A stretch of DNA of 62,826 bases from Levilactobacillus fujinensis (GCF_003946335.1 NZ_RHNX01000015.1:1-62826); one strand, 5' to 3'. Positions 25,663 to 34,241 are shown, counted from the first letter of the stretch. Notes: generated by a model not told the origin, from the letters alone. Program-made: numbers and translations.

Positions 25663-26427
25663 CTATTCCCAATTGCTAGTGATTTCGGAATACGTCCGAA
25701 TGTAAGTACTCTTGACCCACCCAGACAAATTATTACTATCCACCGAAACTAAGTGATAGTAAGTATCTTGCTCACGTGTACGTTTGGCCACTTTGTCAAT
25801 TTTAAATTCGGCAAGGTGGGGAATCGTCGTAGATTCTAAATCTGTCATGTGCCCCAGTTTTTTAGTACCATACTGCGTATAAGGCACATAATTCCATAAG
25901 CTCCCACCAGCGTAAATACCAACAGTGTCGGTCCAATTAGACGGAATAGACGTTTGGGAAGTTGTCGTAGTAGATACTGACTTAATGCCGCCAGCAAAGA
26001 TGCCGACTTTTTTACCGCCATAAACATAGCCACGATACCTACCATTCATGGTCACAACTTTGTAATACACAGATCCCGTATTGGTCACTTCATAGCCATA
26101 TGCGCGGAAATAGTAAGTTGAGCCTTTATAAGACTGATTTTGATTGTTACTAGCATAATATTTTCGGTTCGAAGAACTATATGTACCAAATTTCTTCATC
26201 TGAGTTCTTGAAGCAACTAATTTAGCACCCCTAATCATACCTGGTTTCGTGTACAGAGCGTACTTGCCAATTGAAGAGACGTTTCGTTTACTGCCTGCCG
26301 TTGTAAGTTTCGTGTAACTGGTTTTAATTGTAGCAGCCGATGCATTCATTCGAGGCAAACCGTTCAGTACAAATAATTCTATTACGGAAACACCAGAAAT
26401 AATTAGTCCTTTAGTTAAAGATTTCAT
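25663..26427 (-). CDS. Secreted protein with SH3/GW-like repeats
   Basis: 254 residues, ATG after AAGGAGGGAC. The signal peptide ends near ASA (about residue 31). The mature protein shows repeated segments of the type KYALYTKPGMIRGAKLVAS, VYYKVVTMNGRYRGYVYG and YYHLVSVDSNNLSGWVKS, i.e. Tyr-rich strands ending in Gly-Trp/Tyr-Val, resembling GW/SH3b modules that attach proteins to wall polymers. No catalytic domain is present. Single gene of unknown role. Confidence 0.7.
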   Translation of the reverse strand: MKSLTKGLIISGVSVIELFVLNGLPRMNASAATIKTSYTKLTTAGSKRNVSSIGKYALYTKPGMIRGAKLVASRTQMKKFGTYSSSNRKYYASNNQNQSYKGSTYYFRAYGYEVTNTGSVYYKVVTMNGRYRGYVYGGKKVGIFAGGIKSVSTTTTSQTSIPSNWTDTVGIYAGGSLWNYVPYTQYGTKKLGHMTDLESTTIPHLAEFKIDKVAKRTREQDTYYHLVSVDSNNLSGWVKSTYIRTYSEITSNWE

Positions 26428-26669
26428 GAACTAGTCCCTCCTTGAATAGTATCTGCATTATACAACTTGAAACTTAAAAAATGATCACACTTATAAACCT
26501 CATTAAATAAACGACTACATATTGCGTCTATTACGGCGATTTTATAAAATTAATGCAGAAAATTCACCATTTTAATTGCGAGATGAATGCCAGCTCTTAA
26601 GCCCTTCTTAAACACACGTTCCCCTATCAGATATGGTATACTGAATCCAATCTACAGGGGAGGTAGCCG

Positions 26670-27075
26670 ATGGTTAAGCTAAGACGTACGGATTAAGTCG
26701 CGACTCTATCTAGACACATTTTAAGCCGTGAATTTTTAACTGAGGCTAAAGAATATCAGCGATTAGCGAACATTGTCAGCCAGTGGGTCTTTAATCATGA
26801 TTTCCCACTGAATTGGTTGAAATTAAATAAGCATCTGTATAAAAGGTTTAGACAAGAATCGTCGCTCAGTAGTCAAATGGTGCAGTCGGTCTTTCCCACA
26901 GTTGTCGCCCGTTACAAGACGGTCCAGGCACAAATAAAGTAACATTCTTATTGCTGAAGGTAGCTGACAACAAATAGGTTCAAGTTCTCCGAGACTTGAC
27001 GTGGCTGGAAACCCCGATTAATTTTCAGCGGCCTCAAGCCGATTTGGTTCGTCAGAGTAATTATTCATTAAAATT
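26670..27075 (+). pseudogene. Degenerate tnpB (IS200/IS605-type OrfB) remnant
   Basis: An AGGGGAGGT ribosome site precedes an ATG at 26670. Codon 9 is a stop (26694). Then about 80 codons read through LSRHILSREFLTEAKEYQR and SSQMVQSVFPTVVARYKTVQ, the N-terminal part of TnpB proteins. A frameshift follows and, in another frame from 26993, WLETPINFQRPQADLVRQ continues the same family. The RuvC catalytic half is absent, as are tnpA and clear transposon ends. Confidence 0.8.
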
Positions 27076-27117
27076 TTACGCAGCAAACTTTGCTAATTTC
27101 TGGAAGGAGTCCTCACC

Positions 27118-27762
27118 ATGACTAAACGACCTGACTTCACGCAAACCATGAATCCCCTGGTATTTAAACGGTTTTATTGGTATCAAGCAGAGTTACGGCA
27201 AATTTGCCTTCAACAAGGCTTACCGACAACTGGAACCAAGGCCGAGCTAACCGCTTACGTCTTGGCACTACTCAATGGTCAGGCTCCCCAAGACATTCAC
27301 CTCGTCAGAAAGCGGCGGAGAAAGTTGTCCCCCAAGCTAACGGCTGAGCACATAACACTAGATACGAAGCTCTTGAATTCTGGTTTCGCACTTAATCAGG
27401 AGGCTAGAAGCTTCTTTGCTCATTACTTTGGGATCCAAAAATTTTCATTTCGTAAATCCATGGCCATCAAAATGAGGACTGTTGAACGTCTGGCGGACAC
27501 CAGTGCTACAGTGGCGGATTTAATTGCAGTGCTAGCCTCCACATCTGCCACCACAAAGAGCGCTGAAGAAGCCACTTATCAGTGGAATAATTTTGTTAAG
27601 GATTTCTGCAACGATCCCATCTCAAAGCTCTACACTGAACCCCTGAAGGTGGCCGCAATTTTATGGCAAAAAGTACGGGACTCTGACCAACCCAAGTCGT
27701 ATCGACACGCACTGGTAGTTAAACACGCTAGCGAGTTAAGTCGTTTCTTGAAGCCGTCCTAG
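27118..27762 (+). CDS. SAP-domain protein (DUF6434-like)
   Basis: 214 residues, ATG after GGAAGGAG. Residues about 15-52 (YWYQAELRQICLQQGLPTTG then KAELTAYVLALL) form a SAP helix-extension-helix DNA/RNA-binding motif. After a basic linker (RKRRRKLSPK), residues 80-214 form a helical domain with SFRKSMAIKMRTVE and TYQWNNFVKDFC, consistent with the DUF6434 domain often fused to SAP in lactobacilli. The role is unknown; nucleic-acid binding is likely. A relic of a second copy lies at 24550-24700 directly before mazEF, and the tnpB relic lies directly upstream. Confidence 0.8.
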   Translation: MTKRPDFTQTMNPLVFKRFYWYQAELRQICLQQGLPTTGTKAELTAYVLALLNGQAPQDIHLVRKRRRKLSPKLTAEHITLDTKLLNSGFALNQEARSFFAHYFGIQKFSFRKSMAIKMRTVERLADTSATVADLIAVLASTSATTKSAEEATYQWNNFVKDFCNDPISKLYTEPLKVAAILWQKVRDSDQPKSYRHALVVKHASELSRFLKPS

Positions 27763-27918
27763 GAACACTGTGCCCGGCAACTCACTTCCATGAATGCCAA
27801 CCGCTATCCAACCAATATAATCTGCGTACTTCAACCTCAGTTTAGTGTATTAACTAGGTTCTTTACTCGTGCACCCCTTTTCCAAAGAATGGTCAACCGA
27901 CAGTTGCCAGAAAGGCCT

Positions 27919-27964
27919 AAAGAGACAGGGGTGAACCGGAATTTCGGTTCACCCCTGTCTCTTT
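27919..27964. terminator. 20-bp perfect hairpin, bidirectional terminator
   Basis: The arms 27919-27938 and 27945-27964 are perfectly complementary over 20 bp with a 6-nt loop and flanking A/T tracts. It lies between the convergent SAP and MFS genes. Confidence 0.75.
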
Positions 27965-28044
27965 GAGTAGCGTTTTTAGGCAACCAACAAGTCACTTTGT
28001 CTAAACGCTCTACTACCACCAGTCATATTCATTTACCTAATCAG

Positions 28045-29742
28045 TTACTTCCGACTAAGATAGTCACGGCGTTTCCTAAACAGAAAGACCGTCAGTGGCA
28101 TCAAGAATGTAAATGGCAACGCCAGTCGATACGGCCGAATAAAAGCTAAGGTCAATTGGTCCTTGGTTTCACGCTTGATCGTCGCAACCGCCGTCGTCAA
28201 GACGCGATTGTCCTGGGCAACCTGTTGCGTGACAGTCCGGCTAACTTGTTGGTAAACAGTCCGTTTGGTGGTCACTGACGCTTGAGCCAGCCGAGGCTGC
28301 CGCAATGCTTGCCGATAGTTTTGACGGATGAGTCGCTGGGCTTTTGCTTTATTGATAAAAGTAGTTTGCTGGTGAGGCGTTGTCTCTGTCTTCAGTTGAT
28401 GCTTTACCTGAATCAGTGTGTCACGCTTTACCTTAGCCGTCACCGTTAATGCCTCAACCCGATTTTGCGCGAAATTCCAGATATTTGTTTTTGCTGTCAC
28501 TAAATTCGTCGATAGCGCTGACACAAAGATGGCCACAGCCAGGGATGTGCCAATCTGTCGGAAGACCCCGATGACGCTCTGCGATGCTGTTAATAGACTG
28601 CCAGTAAAGTCACCCGCTGCCAAGACTGTGATGGGGCCAATGACAATTCCATAACCGGCACCTACCAGGATCGCCGCCATGCAGACCTGCCAATACGCAT
28701 TTGGATTCATTTGACTAAGGACGACGTAGCCACCAATCATGGCAAAACTGCCCATCAAGATGACGGCACGTGGGCCAACCTTGGCCAACAACAAGCCACT
28801 CAGCGGGGACCACATAAAAATCATGAGCGACGCTGGCGTAATCATCAAGGCCGCTAGCAATTCGCCTTTACCTTGAACCTTCGTAAAGAAGCTCGGCATC
28901 AAGACGAGTAAGGCAACCAGGAAGATTCCTGACATTACGGTCACGATTGCTGCCCCGACAAACTGTTTGTCCTTGAATAGCGTCAGTGGCACCATGGGTT
29001 GCTTGACCCGAGACTCGACCATTACAAAGGTCGCCAAAGCAACAAGACTCAGCAGTCCCAGTCCAAGGCACCGATAACTGAGCCACCCCCAGTCACTGCC
29101 TTTCACCAGCAATAGAGTCAGACTAAATAGCATCATCATTGAAAGCAGCGATCCCCAAATATCTAAGTGTTCTGCTGTTTGCCTGCTTTCGTGTCGATCA
29201 AGCAGCAGCCAGCAAAGAACCAGTGCGAGCAGGGTAAAAGGTACATTAATTAAAAAGATGCCTCGCCAGCTAAAGAACTGCGTCACGATTCCTCCAATTG
29301 TTGGCCCCATGGCAGCTGCTAACCCCTGAGTAACCCCCAGAATGGCAATCGCACTGGTCCGTTTTTCCATGGGTGCACTCTGAATGCCAATCGTCATACT
29401 AGCGGGGAAAACAATCGCTGCACCCACGCTTTGAATCCCCCGGCCAACAATTAACCATGCCACGCTGCCCGCCAATCCAGAAAATAGCGACCCAACTAGA
29501 AATAACCCTAAGCCTAAAATGTAGAAGCGACTACGACCGTGAATATCGGCTAGTCGCCCTAAAGGAATCGTCAAGGTAGCAAATAGAATCGTGTACAGAT
29601 TTAGTGCCCATGAAAGCTGTTCTAAACTGACGGATAGACCTGTCTGAATTGCGGGTAACGCAATATTCATGACCGTTGTGTCCAACATGCAGAGAAAAAT
29701 GCCAATGGCCATTGTCCCAACTAACTTCGTTGATTTTTTCAA
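28045..29742 (-). CDS. DHA2-family MFS exporter with large external insert
   Basis: 565 residues, TTG start after AGGAGGGG. About 14 transmembrane helices with the DHA2 pattern GRLADIHGRSRFYILG after helix 2. Between the penultimate and last helices (about residues 405-535) is an unusual insert of roughly 125 polar residues rich in Lys, Arg, Gln and Thr, which should face outward. It is divergent from a TetR gene at 29840 and shares with it an operator-like dyad, so it is probably drug-inducible efflux. Confidence 0.85.
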   Translation of the reverse strand: MKKSTKLVGTMAIGIFLCMLDTTVMNIALPAIQTGLSVSLEQLSWALNLYTILFATLTIPLGRLADIHGRSRFYILGLGLFLVGSLFSGLAGSVAWLIVGRGIQSVGAAIVFPASMTIGIQSAPMEKRTSAIAILGVTQGLAAAMGPTIGGIVTQFFSWRGIFLINVPFTLLALVLCWLLLDRHESRQTAEHLDIWGSLLSMMMLFSLTLLLVKGSDWGWLSYRCLGLGLLSLVALATFVMVESRVKQPMVPLTLFKDKQFVGAAIVTVMSGIFLVALLVLMPSFFTKVQGKGELLAALMITPASLMIFMWSPLSGLLLAKVGPRAVILMGSFAMIGGYVVLSQMNPNAYWQVCMAAILVGAGYGIVIGPITVLAAGDFTGSLLTASQSVIGVFRQIGTSLAVAIFVSALSTNLVTAKTNIWNFAQNRVEALTVTAKVKRDTLIQVKHQLKTETTPHQQTTFINKAKAQRLIRQNYRQALRQPRLAQASVTTKRTVYQQVSRTVTQQVAQDNRVLTTAVATIKRETKDQLTLAFIRPYRLALPFTFLMPLTVFLFRKRRDYLSRK

Positions 29743-29772
29743 GATTGAGGTCCCCTCCTAATGTGTGTATCG

Positions 29773-29804
29773 CTAGTTTACGAGCCCCGATGATGATAAA
29801 CTAG
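29773..29804. promoter_or_regulatory. Probable TetR operator between divergent genes
   Basis: CTAGTTTA (29773-29780) and TAAACTAG (29797-29804) are perfect inverted repeats in the 97-bp gap between the MFS and TetR starts, well placed to control both. Confidence 0.6.
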
Positions 29805-29839
29805 GTTTAGGTTACAGATAAGGGAGAGGTTGTTACCTA

Positions 29840-30382
29840 ATGGACCCACGAGACCGGAAACAGCAAAATCTGACGGCCATCTACAGCGCCTTACTAGAGT
29901 TGATGGTCCAAAAACCACTGGTGGATATTTCCATCACCGAACTTTGTCAGCAGGCTCAAGTCTCACGGACTTACTTCTATCGCCACTATCAGAATTTTAA
30001 TCAGATCATTCTGGCCTATCAGACGCAGAACATGCTACGCTATCTGCGGCGATTACCGCAGACATCTAAGGTTGATTTAACGCGGTTAATGACACACTAT
30101 TTTGAGAATACAAAACTAGAAGCTGAAACCTATCAGCTCTTGATTAAAAATGGCAAATTAGATATTCTGTTGGAAACATTTCAGACTGTTTTTCAACTAC
30201 TCATTAAGCAAGATCGGATTGAAAATCACACGTCACGTTTAACGGCGCCTTATTACTTGGAATTTTTCTCTGGCGCTGTCATTAACGTCACGGTCAACTG
30301 GGTCAAGCATGGCTTTGTTGAATCGCCGGCATATTTAGGCCAAACAGTAGCAAGTTACGTTCGCTCAAGTAATCTGATGTAG
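29840..30382 (+). CDS. TetR/AcrR family regulator
   Basis: 180 residues, ATG after AAGGGAGAGG. The helix-turn-helix is ISITELCQQAQVSRTYFYRH (residues about 30-49). The C-terminal half is the small ligand-binding domain found in TetR proteins of the DhaS/YbiH type. Divergent from the DHA2 exporter and the likely repressor of it. Confidence 0.88.
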   Translation: MDPRDRKQQNLTAIYSALLELMVQKPLVDISITELCQQAQVSRTYFYRHYQNFNQIILAYQTQNMLRYLRRLPQTSKVDLTRLMTHYFENTKLEAETYQLLIKNGKLDILLETFQTVFQLLIKQDRIENHTSRLTAPYYLEFFSGAVINVTVNWVKHGFVESPAYLGQTVASYVRSSNLM

Positions 30383-30407
30383 TGCGACAAAGGTATGTTC
30401 CCACTGC

Positions 30408-30561
30408 CTGTAACTTAAGATTCTTGAGGCGGATGAACTTGGAAACAACTGTTCGAAAAACTTGCAATTCACTATGGGTTATTATTCCTCGTGAACTTAA
30501 TGCCGAGGCCGGTGACCAGTATTTGACCCGTCAATTGAAACTAAGAAGCAATATATTTTGA
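30408..30561 (+). pseudogene. Fused, internally deleted mazEF relic
   Basis: From TAACTTAAGA through GATGAAC.TGGAAACAAC it matches the upstream region and 5' half of mazE at 24770-24880 (ATTATTCCT.GTGAACTTAATGC). It then jumps to the mazF region TTTGACCC.TCAATTG seen at 25047. A 40-codon frame with a TTG start (30439) is still open, so a truncated AbrB-type peptide could be made, but both tail and toxin are gone. Confidence 0.75.
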
Positions 30562-30599
30562 GAAACGAAAACTAAAAATACTTGCAAAAGCAGATTTAA

Positions 30600-30613
30600 T
30601 GTAGCATACTACA
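30600..30613. promoter_or_regulatory. MarR operator, copy 1
   Basis: TGTAG-CATA-CTACA overlaps the -10 region upstream of the MarR gene. The same TGTAG-N4-CTACA motif occurs before the adjacent MFS gene at 31127. Confidence 0.65.
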
Positions 30614-30637
30614 CTAGAACAAAAAGGAGTGCTTATC

Positions 30638-31090
30638 GTGTCTACACCATTTTTCAAGGATACTTTGGCCCAGCAGCTAAAAATACTGAACCTAGCCGTT
30701 GAAAAGGAGATGAATAAAGGATTAAAACGTCTTGATATCTCACTAACAAGTACACAGGTCGCTGTTTTGATGCAGATGTATCTAAACACTGACCAGTCAT
30801 TAACCCAGAAACAGGTTGAAACTGCTCTGAAGCTTTCCCATCCAACCACCCGTGGCATTATCAAGCGTTTAACTGCCACTGGACTTCTACAAACTTCTCC
30901 AGCCGTTGGTGACCAACGACAAATTGAACTGCGCCTGACTCCCGCTGGCACCTGGTTCATGAAGAATCATGCTGGACAGATTCAGGCACAGGCAACCCAA
31001 ACCGAAGATAAGTTGGTCAGCAACCTGTCAACAGCTGACCAAGTCACTTTGCAACGTCTACTGACAACTTTATTGACCACCATGTATTAA
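30638..31090 (+). CDS. MarR-family regulator
   Basis: 150 residues from the GTG at 30638, 9 nt after AAGGAG (an earlier GTG abuts the site). The winged helix (about 45-110) contains LTQKQVETALKLSHPTTRGI and a wing with VGDQRQIELRLTPAG. It is followed 65 bp later by an MFS exporter; both have the same operator motif upstream, implying a self-controlled efflux system. Confidence 0.88.
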   Translation: MSTPFFKDTLAQQLKILNLAVEKEMNKGLKRLDISLTSTQVAVLMQMYLNTDQSLTQKQVETALKLSHPTTRGIIKRLTATGLLQTSPAVGDQRQIELRLTPAGTWFMKNHAGQIQAQATQTEDKLVSNLSTADQVTLQRLLTTLLTTMY

Positions 31091-31126
31091 AATAGCCTTT
31101 AGCGGGCTATTAATTTTAGTACAAAG

Positions 31127-31140
31127 TGTAGCTAGCTACA
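31127..31140. promoter_or_regulatory. MarR operator, copy 2
   Basis: TGTAGCTAGCTACA is a perfect 14-bp palindrome between the MarR stop and the MFS ribosome site, with the same half-sites as at 30600. A weak hairpin AATAGCC/GGCTATT precedes it at 31090-31112. Confidence 0.65.
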
Positions 31141-31155
31141 TAAAGGAGCATGCTT

Positions 31156-32568
31156 ATGATTACAATCGAATCAAACATTAAAAAACGAAACAGTATGTTG
31201 GCCGTCCTGTTAATTGGGGCCTTCACCATGTTATTGACGGAAACATTTTTCAACAATGCCCTGCCAACCATCATTCAAACCTACCATGTGACACAGGCGA
31301 CTGCCCAGTGGGTGAGTACCGGATACCAACTGGTTGCCGGTCTCATGATTCCCATTTCAGCTTGGATCTTTCACCGCTTCAACACACAAAAAACCTTTCT
31401 TCTGCTTACTGCTATCTTCTTAATTGGTTGTCTTTGTGGATTCTTTGCTACCAATTTTAGTTGGCTACTTGTCGGTCGTTTGATCCAAGCCGTTGCCGCT
31501 GGATCCATGATTCCACTAATTCAAAATGTTGTGCTCATGCTCTATCCAGAGAACCGCCGCGGTACCGTGATGGGTATTATTGGATTGGTCGTTGCATTTG
31601 GTCCCGCTCTTGGCCCTACAGTCGGTGGTTGGATCATCGATAATCTTGGCTTAGACTGGCTGTCTGGCGTGCTAATTCCACTCGTCATTGCTTTAATGAT
31701 CGCTGCCATTGCCTTCGTACGACCAGTGCTGGTTCCTCAAAAATCTCGAGTTGATTGGCTGTCTCTGGCTGAATCTTCTGTAGGCTTCGCGACTATCCTG
31801 TACGGCTTCTCAGCAATTGGTAGCGCTGGTGGATTAGATACTATCAGTGTCATTTCCTTAGTTCTTGGTATTAGCGTCCTCTATTTCTTTGGCAAACGAC
31901 AGTTATCCCTTGCGAATCCCTTGGTCAATCTAACCGTTTTCAAAAATAAAACCTTCAGCTTGACCACCATTTTGAGCGCCCTCAGTAACATTGCGCTTCT
32001 GGGCGTGGAACTAGTTTTGCCGCTCTACCTTCAACGCGTGCATGGCCTTTCCGCCTTTCACTCTGGTTTAATGCTCTTACCAGGAGCCCTACTAGAAGGC
32101 TTAATCAGTCCTATCTCGGGTAAGCTGTACGACCGCTTTGGAATCCGGCCTATTTCACTCATTGGCTTTGGAATCATCACCGTTGGGACCTTGCCAATGC
32201 TCTTCTTCACGCCCCAAACTAATCTCATTTTAGTTGCTGGTGCCTACGCCTTCCGAATCGTTGGGGTCGCAACCGTGATGATGCCGACCTTTACGGAAGG
32301 GCTTAATGCTCTACCGGCCAAACTCTCTATCTACGGCAACGCGGTTTCTTCTACCGTCCGTCAGATTGCAGGCTCACTGGGAACCGCGGTCTTGATGATG
32401 GCTGTTTCCTTTGGCACTCAGTTAGGTCAAAGTGAGAGCCTGTCAACCGTTACCCGTCTCAACCACGGCTATTGGTTCTCGTTCTTAATTGCCTTTTTGA
32501 TGGCACTCTTTGGCTTCTGTTTATCCTTCAGATTAGAACCGAAGTCGCTAAGTACAGATCACAAATAA
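31156..32568 (+). CDS. DHA2-family MFS exporter (LmrB-like)
   Basis: About 470 residues with 14 hydrophobic helices; ATG at 31156, 7 nt after AAGGAG (the ATG at 31150 is too close). MLLTETFFNNALPTI in helix 1 and the internal ENRRGTVMGIIGLVVAFGPA motif C region mark a drug:proton antiporter. It is controlled with the MarR gene. Substrate unknown. Confidence 0.88.
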   Translation: MITIESNIKKRNSMLAVLLIGAFTMLLTETFFNNALPTIIQTYHVTQATAQWVSTGYQLVAGLMIPISAWIFHRFNTQKTFLLLTAIFLIGCLCGFFATNFSWLLVGRLIQAVAAGSMIPLIQNVVLMLYPENRRGTVMGIIGLVVAFGPALGPTVGGWIIDNLGLDWLSGVLIPLVIALMIAAIAFVRPVLVPQKSRVDWLSLAESSVGFATILYGFSAIGSAGGLDTISVISLVLGISVLYFFGKRQLSLANPLVNLTVFKNKTFSLTTILSALSNIALLGVELVLPLYLQRVHGLSAFHSGLMLLPGALLEGLISPISGKLYDRFGIRPISLIGFGIITVGTLPMLFFTPQTNLILVAGAYAFRIVGVATVMMPTFTEGLNALPAKLSIYGNAVSSTVRQIAGSLGTAVLMMAVSFGTQLGQSESLSTVTRLNHGYWFSFLIAFLMALFGFCLSFRLEPKSLSTDHK

Positions 32569-32751
32569 TTTCACCTCCGCTTCTTAGTTTCCAAACTGCA
32601 ACCTCAAAAAAAACATGATGTCTCTTTGGCCAAGTACTTGCCCATCCACTACCGAATCATTGTCGGTTATCATCAGTACGTAAAACACGTTACTTAGGAA
32701 AGTGTGCGTGCAAACAGGCACTTTCAAAATCTAAGTTTGAAGATAAAAATT

Positions 32752-32788
32752 AGCTCTGTAAAACCCAGTCGGTCTTACAGAGCTTTTT
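32752..32788. terminator. Bidirectional terminator
   Basis: AGCTCTGTAA pairs with TTACAGAGCT, then TTTTT on plus and a T-rich tract on minus. It lies between the MFS and GtrA genes. The preceding 180 bp hold only an unassigned open stretch. Confidence 0.75.
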
Positions 32789-32857
32789 GAATGCCAATAA
32801 ATATGTCTGTAGCGTTTTAACGTCATCCACCAATTTTCACACAATCAACTAAAAAAA

Positions 32858-33298
32858 CTAGTCCTGTTCGTTCACTGAAGATGTCTTGGTTTTCTTAAAT
32901 ACGAACCACTTGCTAAAGAAGTAATTCGCAACCACCACAACGACTTGATCGACCAGCTTCGTTAACATTTCATTTTGCTGTAGGAGGGAGACCCCAACCC
33001 ACATGATGGCCATATCCATTAGTAGCGTTACGCCCCGTGCGAGGAAGAACGAGACCGCCTCACTTAGCAGTTCTTTCACCGACACGAAATGAGAGTGAAA
33101 GACCCACACCCGGTTGGTCACATAGGCAAATAAAACAGATAAGAACCAAGCCCAGATATTACCGACCTGGTAGTTCCACCCCCACACTGTAACCGTCACG
33201 TAAAAGACGACCAGATTGACCAACGTTGTCAGCCCACCAAAAATCAGATAGGCTAAAACATCTTTATATTTCGCGTATAGCTGTATTATCCGGTTCAT
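32858..33298 (-). CDS. GtrA-family membrane protein
   Basis: 146 residues from the ATG at 33298, which follows GGGGGGAG; the longer frame to 33364 lacks a site. Four transmembrane helices with YLIFGGLTTLVNLVVFY and AYVTNRVWVFHS, the classic GtrA pattern. GtrA proteins are thought to flip or present lipid-linked sugars for wall polymer glycosylation. It is a single gene with no glycosyltransferase beside it. Confidence 0.85.
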   Translation of the reverse strand: MNRIIQLYAKYKDVLAYLIFGGLTTLVNLVVFYVTVTVWGWNYQVGNIWAWFLSVLFAYVTNRVWVFHSHFVSVKELLSEAVSFFLARGVTLLMDMAIMWVGVSLLQQNEMLTKLVDQVVVVVANYFFSKWFVFKKTKTSSVNEQD

Positions 33299-33543
33299 TT
33301 GAAATTCTCCCCCCTGGTCTTGCTCTTCAGTCTCCGTTATAACGAAGAACATCACTTCACGCAAGAGATGGTCCTCATTTGATATAAAAAATTAAACTGT
33401 TGCGCCGCTCACCGGTTAAACCATGGTGATTAGATTTTCTGTGTTGTTGGGTGGTCAGTGTAGAAGTAGTGGTGGTCAGGTTTGAAAACGTAAGTTAAAG
33501 TAATTATTTTAATCTACACTAGTTTCAGACCTCGCCCATCGAA

Positions 33544-33576
33544 AAACACCATCCCGACCGTGTCGAAATGGTGTTT
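33544..33576 (-). terminator. Terminator after folT
   Basis: AAACACCAT (33544-33552) and ATGGTGTTT (33568-33576) form a perfect stem, followed on the minus strand by T's. It ends the riboswitch-folT transcript. Confidence 0.75.
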
Positions 33577-33581
33577 ATAAT

Positions 33582-34124
33582 TTAACGATTTAATCTTTCC
33601 TGAATCCTTTGAATCACGTGGCTCTTAAGCACCAGATAAATGAGCACAATTTGAATTGGCGTGGTAATCAACTGTTTGACCGCTCGGATTGGAAATAGGC
33701 TCCAAAACGGCGTCTGGTACATGATGGTTACCCATAAAGTGTTTAGCAATGCGTTGACCAGTACCGAGATGAGCACCGAGGCAATAATGATTCGTCCCCA
33801 GCTCACTGGCTTCTGATACAAAAATAACGCATAGATCAACGACCCAAGGATCGCCGACACTGTGAAGCCCACAAAATATGGTCCCCCAGAAATCAAGGTA
33901 CCGACCACGTCGACCACTGCCGCCGTCATCATCCCCCACCAAGGACCAAACCATTTGGCCAATAGGGCAACGACCAAAAACGTGAAACTAAACTTGATAA
34001 ACGTGTTGCCAATCGAGAACCGACTAATTACCAATTGTAGCGCCATCAACAGCCCCATTGTAACCACACTCAAAGTGTCCAGCTTGGGCAGCTGGGTTTT
34101 TGCCATCGTCTTCAATTCAGACAT
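33582..34124 (-). CDS. folT: Folate ECF transporter S component
   Basis: 180 residues with six hydrophobic helices and the S-component pattern of small vitamin ECF transporters; SRFSIGNTFIKFSFTFLVVA and the TLISGGPYFVGFT loop match FolT. It binds folates and works with the shared EcfA/A'/T module encoded elsewhere. A THF riboswitch precedes it. The start is ambiguous: the ATG at 34124 directly abuts AGGAG, while a TTG at 34115 (codon 4) has ideal 9-nt spacing, and the ATG at 34106 is a third option. Confidence 0.88.
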   Translation of the reverse strand: MSELKTMAKTQLPKLDTLSVVTMGLLMALQLVISRFSIGNTFIKFSFTFLVVALLAKWFGPWWGMMTAAVVDVVGTLISGGPYFVGFTVSAILGSLIYALFLYQKPVSWGRIIIASVLISVLVNALLNTLWVTIMYQTPFWSLFPIRAVKQLITTPIQIVLIYLVLKSHVIQRIQERLNR

Positions 34125-34132
34125 CTCCTAAG

Positions 34133-34241
34133 GGAGTTGCCACATCGCTGCGGCCAATGCGGAAATAAGATCGCGGGGAATCCCCTTCGTCCGGTGTTCA
34201 CATTGCGTTCCACCAGCACTTGACGCCTTATTTCCTACTCC
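34133..34241 (-). promoter_or_regulatory. Tetrahydrofolate (THF) riboswitch
   Basis: Read on the minus strand, GGAGT at 34241 and ACTCC at 34133 form the closing helix. Inside, GGAAATAAG pairs with CTTATTTCC, and GCGTCAAGTGC with the conserved GGACGAAG and CCGC segments resembles the class I THF aptamer. It lies a few bases before the folT ribosome site, and the closing ACTCC could also pair with AGGAG, which suggests translational control by folate. Confidence 0.8.

Noticed and set aside
32581-32697. Open stretch of about 38 codons ending VGYHQYVKHVT after the MFS gene
   Set aside because: Codon use looks natural, but there is no start, no ribosome site and no family I recognise. It may be a gene remnant, so I did not call it.
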